Assembly (NCBI RefSeq): GCF_033568475.1
Contig: NC_133122.1
Span: 146,024,861-146,088,860 of the forward strand
Direction of reading: 5' to 3'
Length of the DNA: 64,000 bases
Source of the DNA: Henckelia pumila
Lineage: Eukaryota; Streptophyta; Magnoliopsida; Lamiales; Gesneriaceae
In this document: one piece after another, positions 63,647-64,000 of the stretch
Numbering within the stretch: position 1 is the stretch's first letter
Layout of the letters: each line of letters opens with the position of its first letter
The notes under the pieces: generated by a model
Seen by the model: only the letters and a program-made list of their open reading frames with translations
The model's database searches: none
What the model was told of the DNA's origin: nothing
Program-made: the position numbers and the translations under genes

Positions 63647-64000
63647 TGCTTGGCCTCCCCTACATCGCGATAATGCTGGAATATATTTTTTCACCATTTC
63701 TTGTGGTGCAATGTGATATGTAACTTAAATTGTTGGTCAACACTAGCCCCCATTGAAGGGGTTCACTGTCTCATCTTATGGAGTCATGCTCATTGTTGTC
63801 CGTTGTATATTTGAACACTTGCGCCTAATTTTCAGTACCAAAACATGCATGAAAATGCCTTCTTCTGCTGGTGTTTTCTTTACGGCAATATTTTCCAACA
63901 TTTGGATATGGAAAATATGCATATTTTTGAGTTTTTTTCCGCAAAAAAATACGTTTCATGTTTGTATGTTAGTTGTGTCCAAAATCCAAATTATATGATT
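63647..64000 (+). other. 3' flank of MCM5
   Basis: Probable 3' untranslated and downstream sequence. No further gene is visible before the window ends. Confidence 0.5.

Overview
This is a 64-kb window of a flowering-plant (eudicot) nuclear chromosome. The base composition is strongly AT-rich. The genes have GT-AG introns and plant-type products, and the intergenic space is packed with plant transposons (Ty1/copia, Ty3/gypsy, hAT, Mutator-like and Stowaway MITEs). I cannot name the species from sequence alone; an asterid is only an impression.

Three host genes look intact: (1) a minus-strand transmembrane-9 superfamily (TM9SF/EMP70) gene at 16168-18147; (2) a plus-strand LRR-XI receptor-like protein at 42355-45484 whose kinase domain lacks key catalytic residues (closest in my judgement to Arabidopsis MOL1); (3) a plus-strand 18-exon MCM5 replication-helicase gene at 57543-63646 with an E2F site just upstream. 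Two broken host fragments are also present. One is a minus-strand reading frame split by a copia element (halves at 11888-12059 and 1906-2035, rejoining in frame when the element is removed). The other is a glyoxal-oxidase-like fragment at about 56300-56620.

Layout: 1-2035 AT-rich with a Mutator-like MITE. 2036-11887 is a copia element (target duplication CTTGA) carrying a second LTR element nested in its protease (3564-7553, duplication GTTTG). 11888-16167 is intergenic, then the TM9SF gene. 18577-34370 is a nested repeat block: a hAT MITE, a foldback element, a pair of inverted repeat arms, a minus-strand LTR element (23052-29624) holding a solo-LTR-like insert (25412-27495), and a degenerate hAT transposon (30635-34324) inside the right arm. 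34370-42354 is AT-rich with several foldback elements and a Stowaway MITE. Then come the LRR gene, a 507-bp tandem duplication with an Ac-like hAT MITE, a very young Ty3/gypsy element that keeps only gag (47861-54673), a MITE cluster with the glyoxal-oxidase fragment, and MCM5.

The host genes do not form a pathway or operon. The window is best read as a record of nested transposition between unrelated housekeeping and signalling genes. I found no new enzymatic system. The most unusual observations are structural: an integrated LTR element whose two termini are both U3-type, a copia element with perfect target duplication but strongly mismatched LTRs, and the host reading frame that the copia insertion destroyed.
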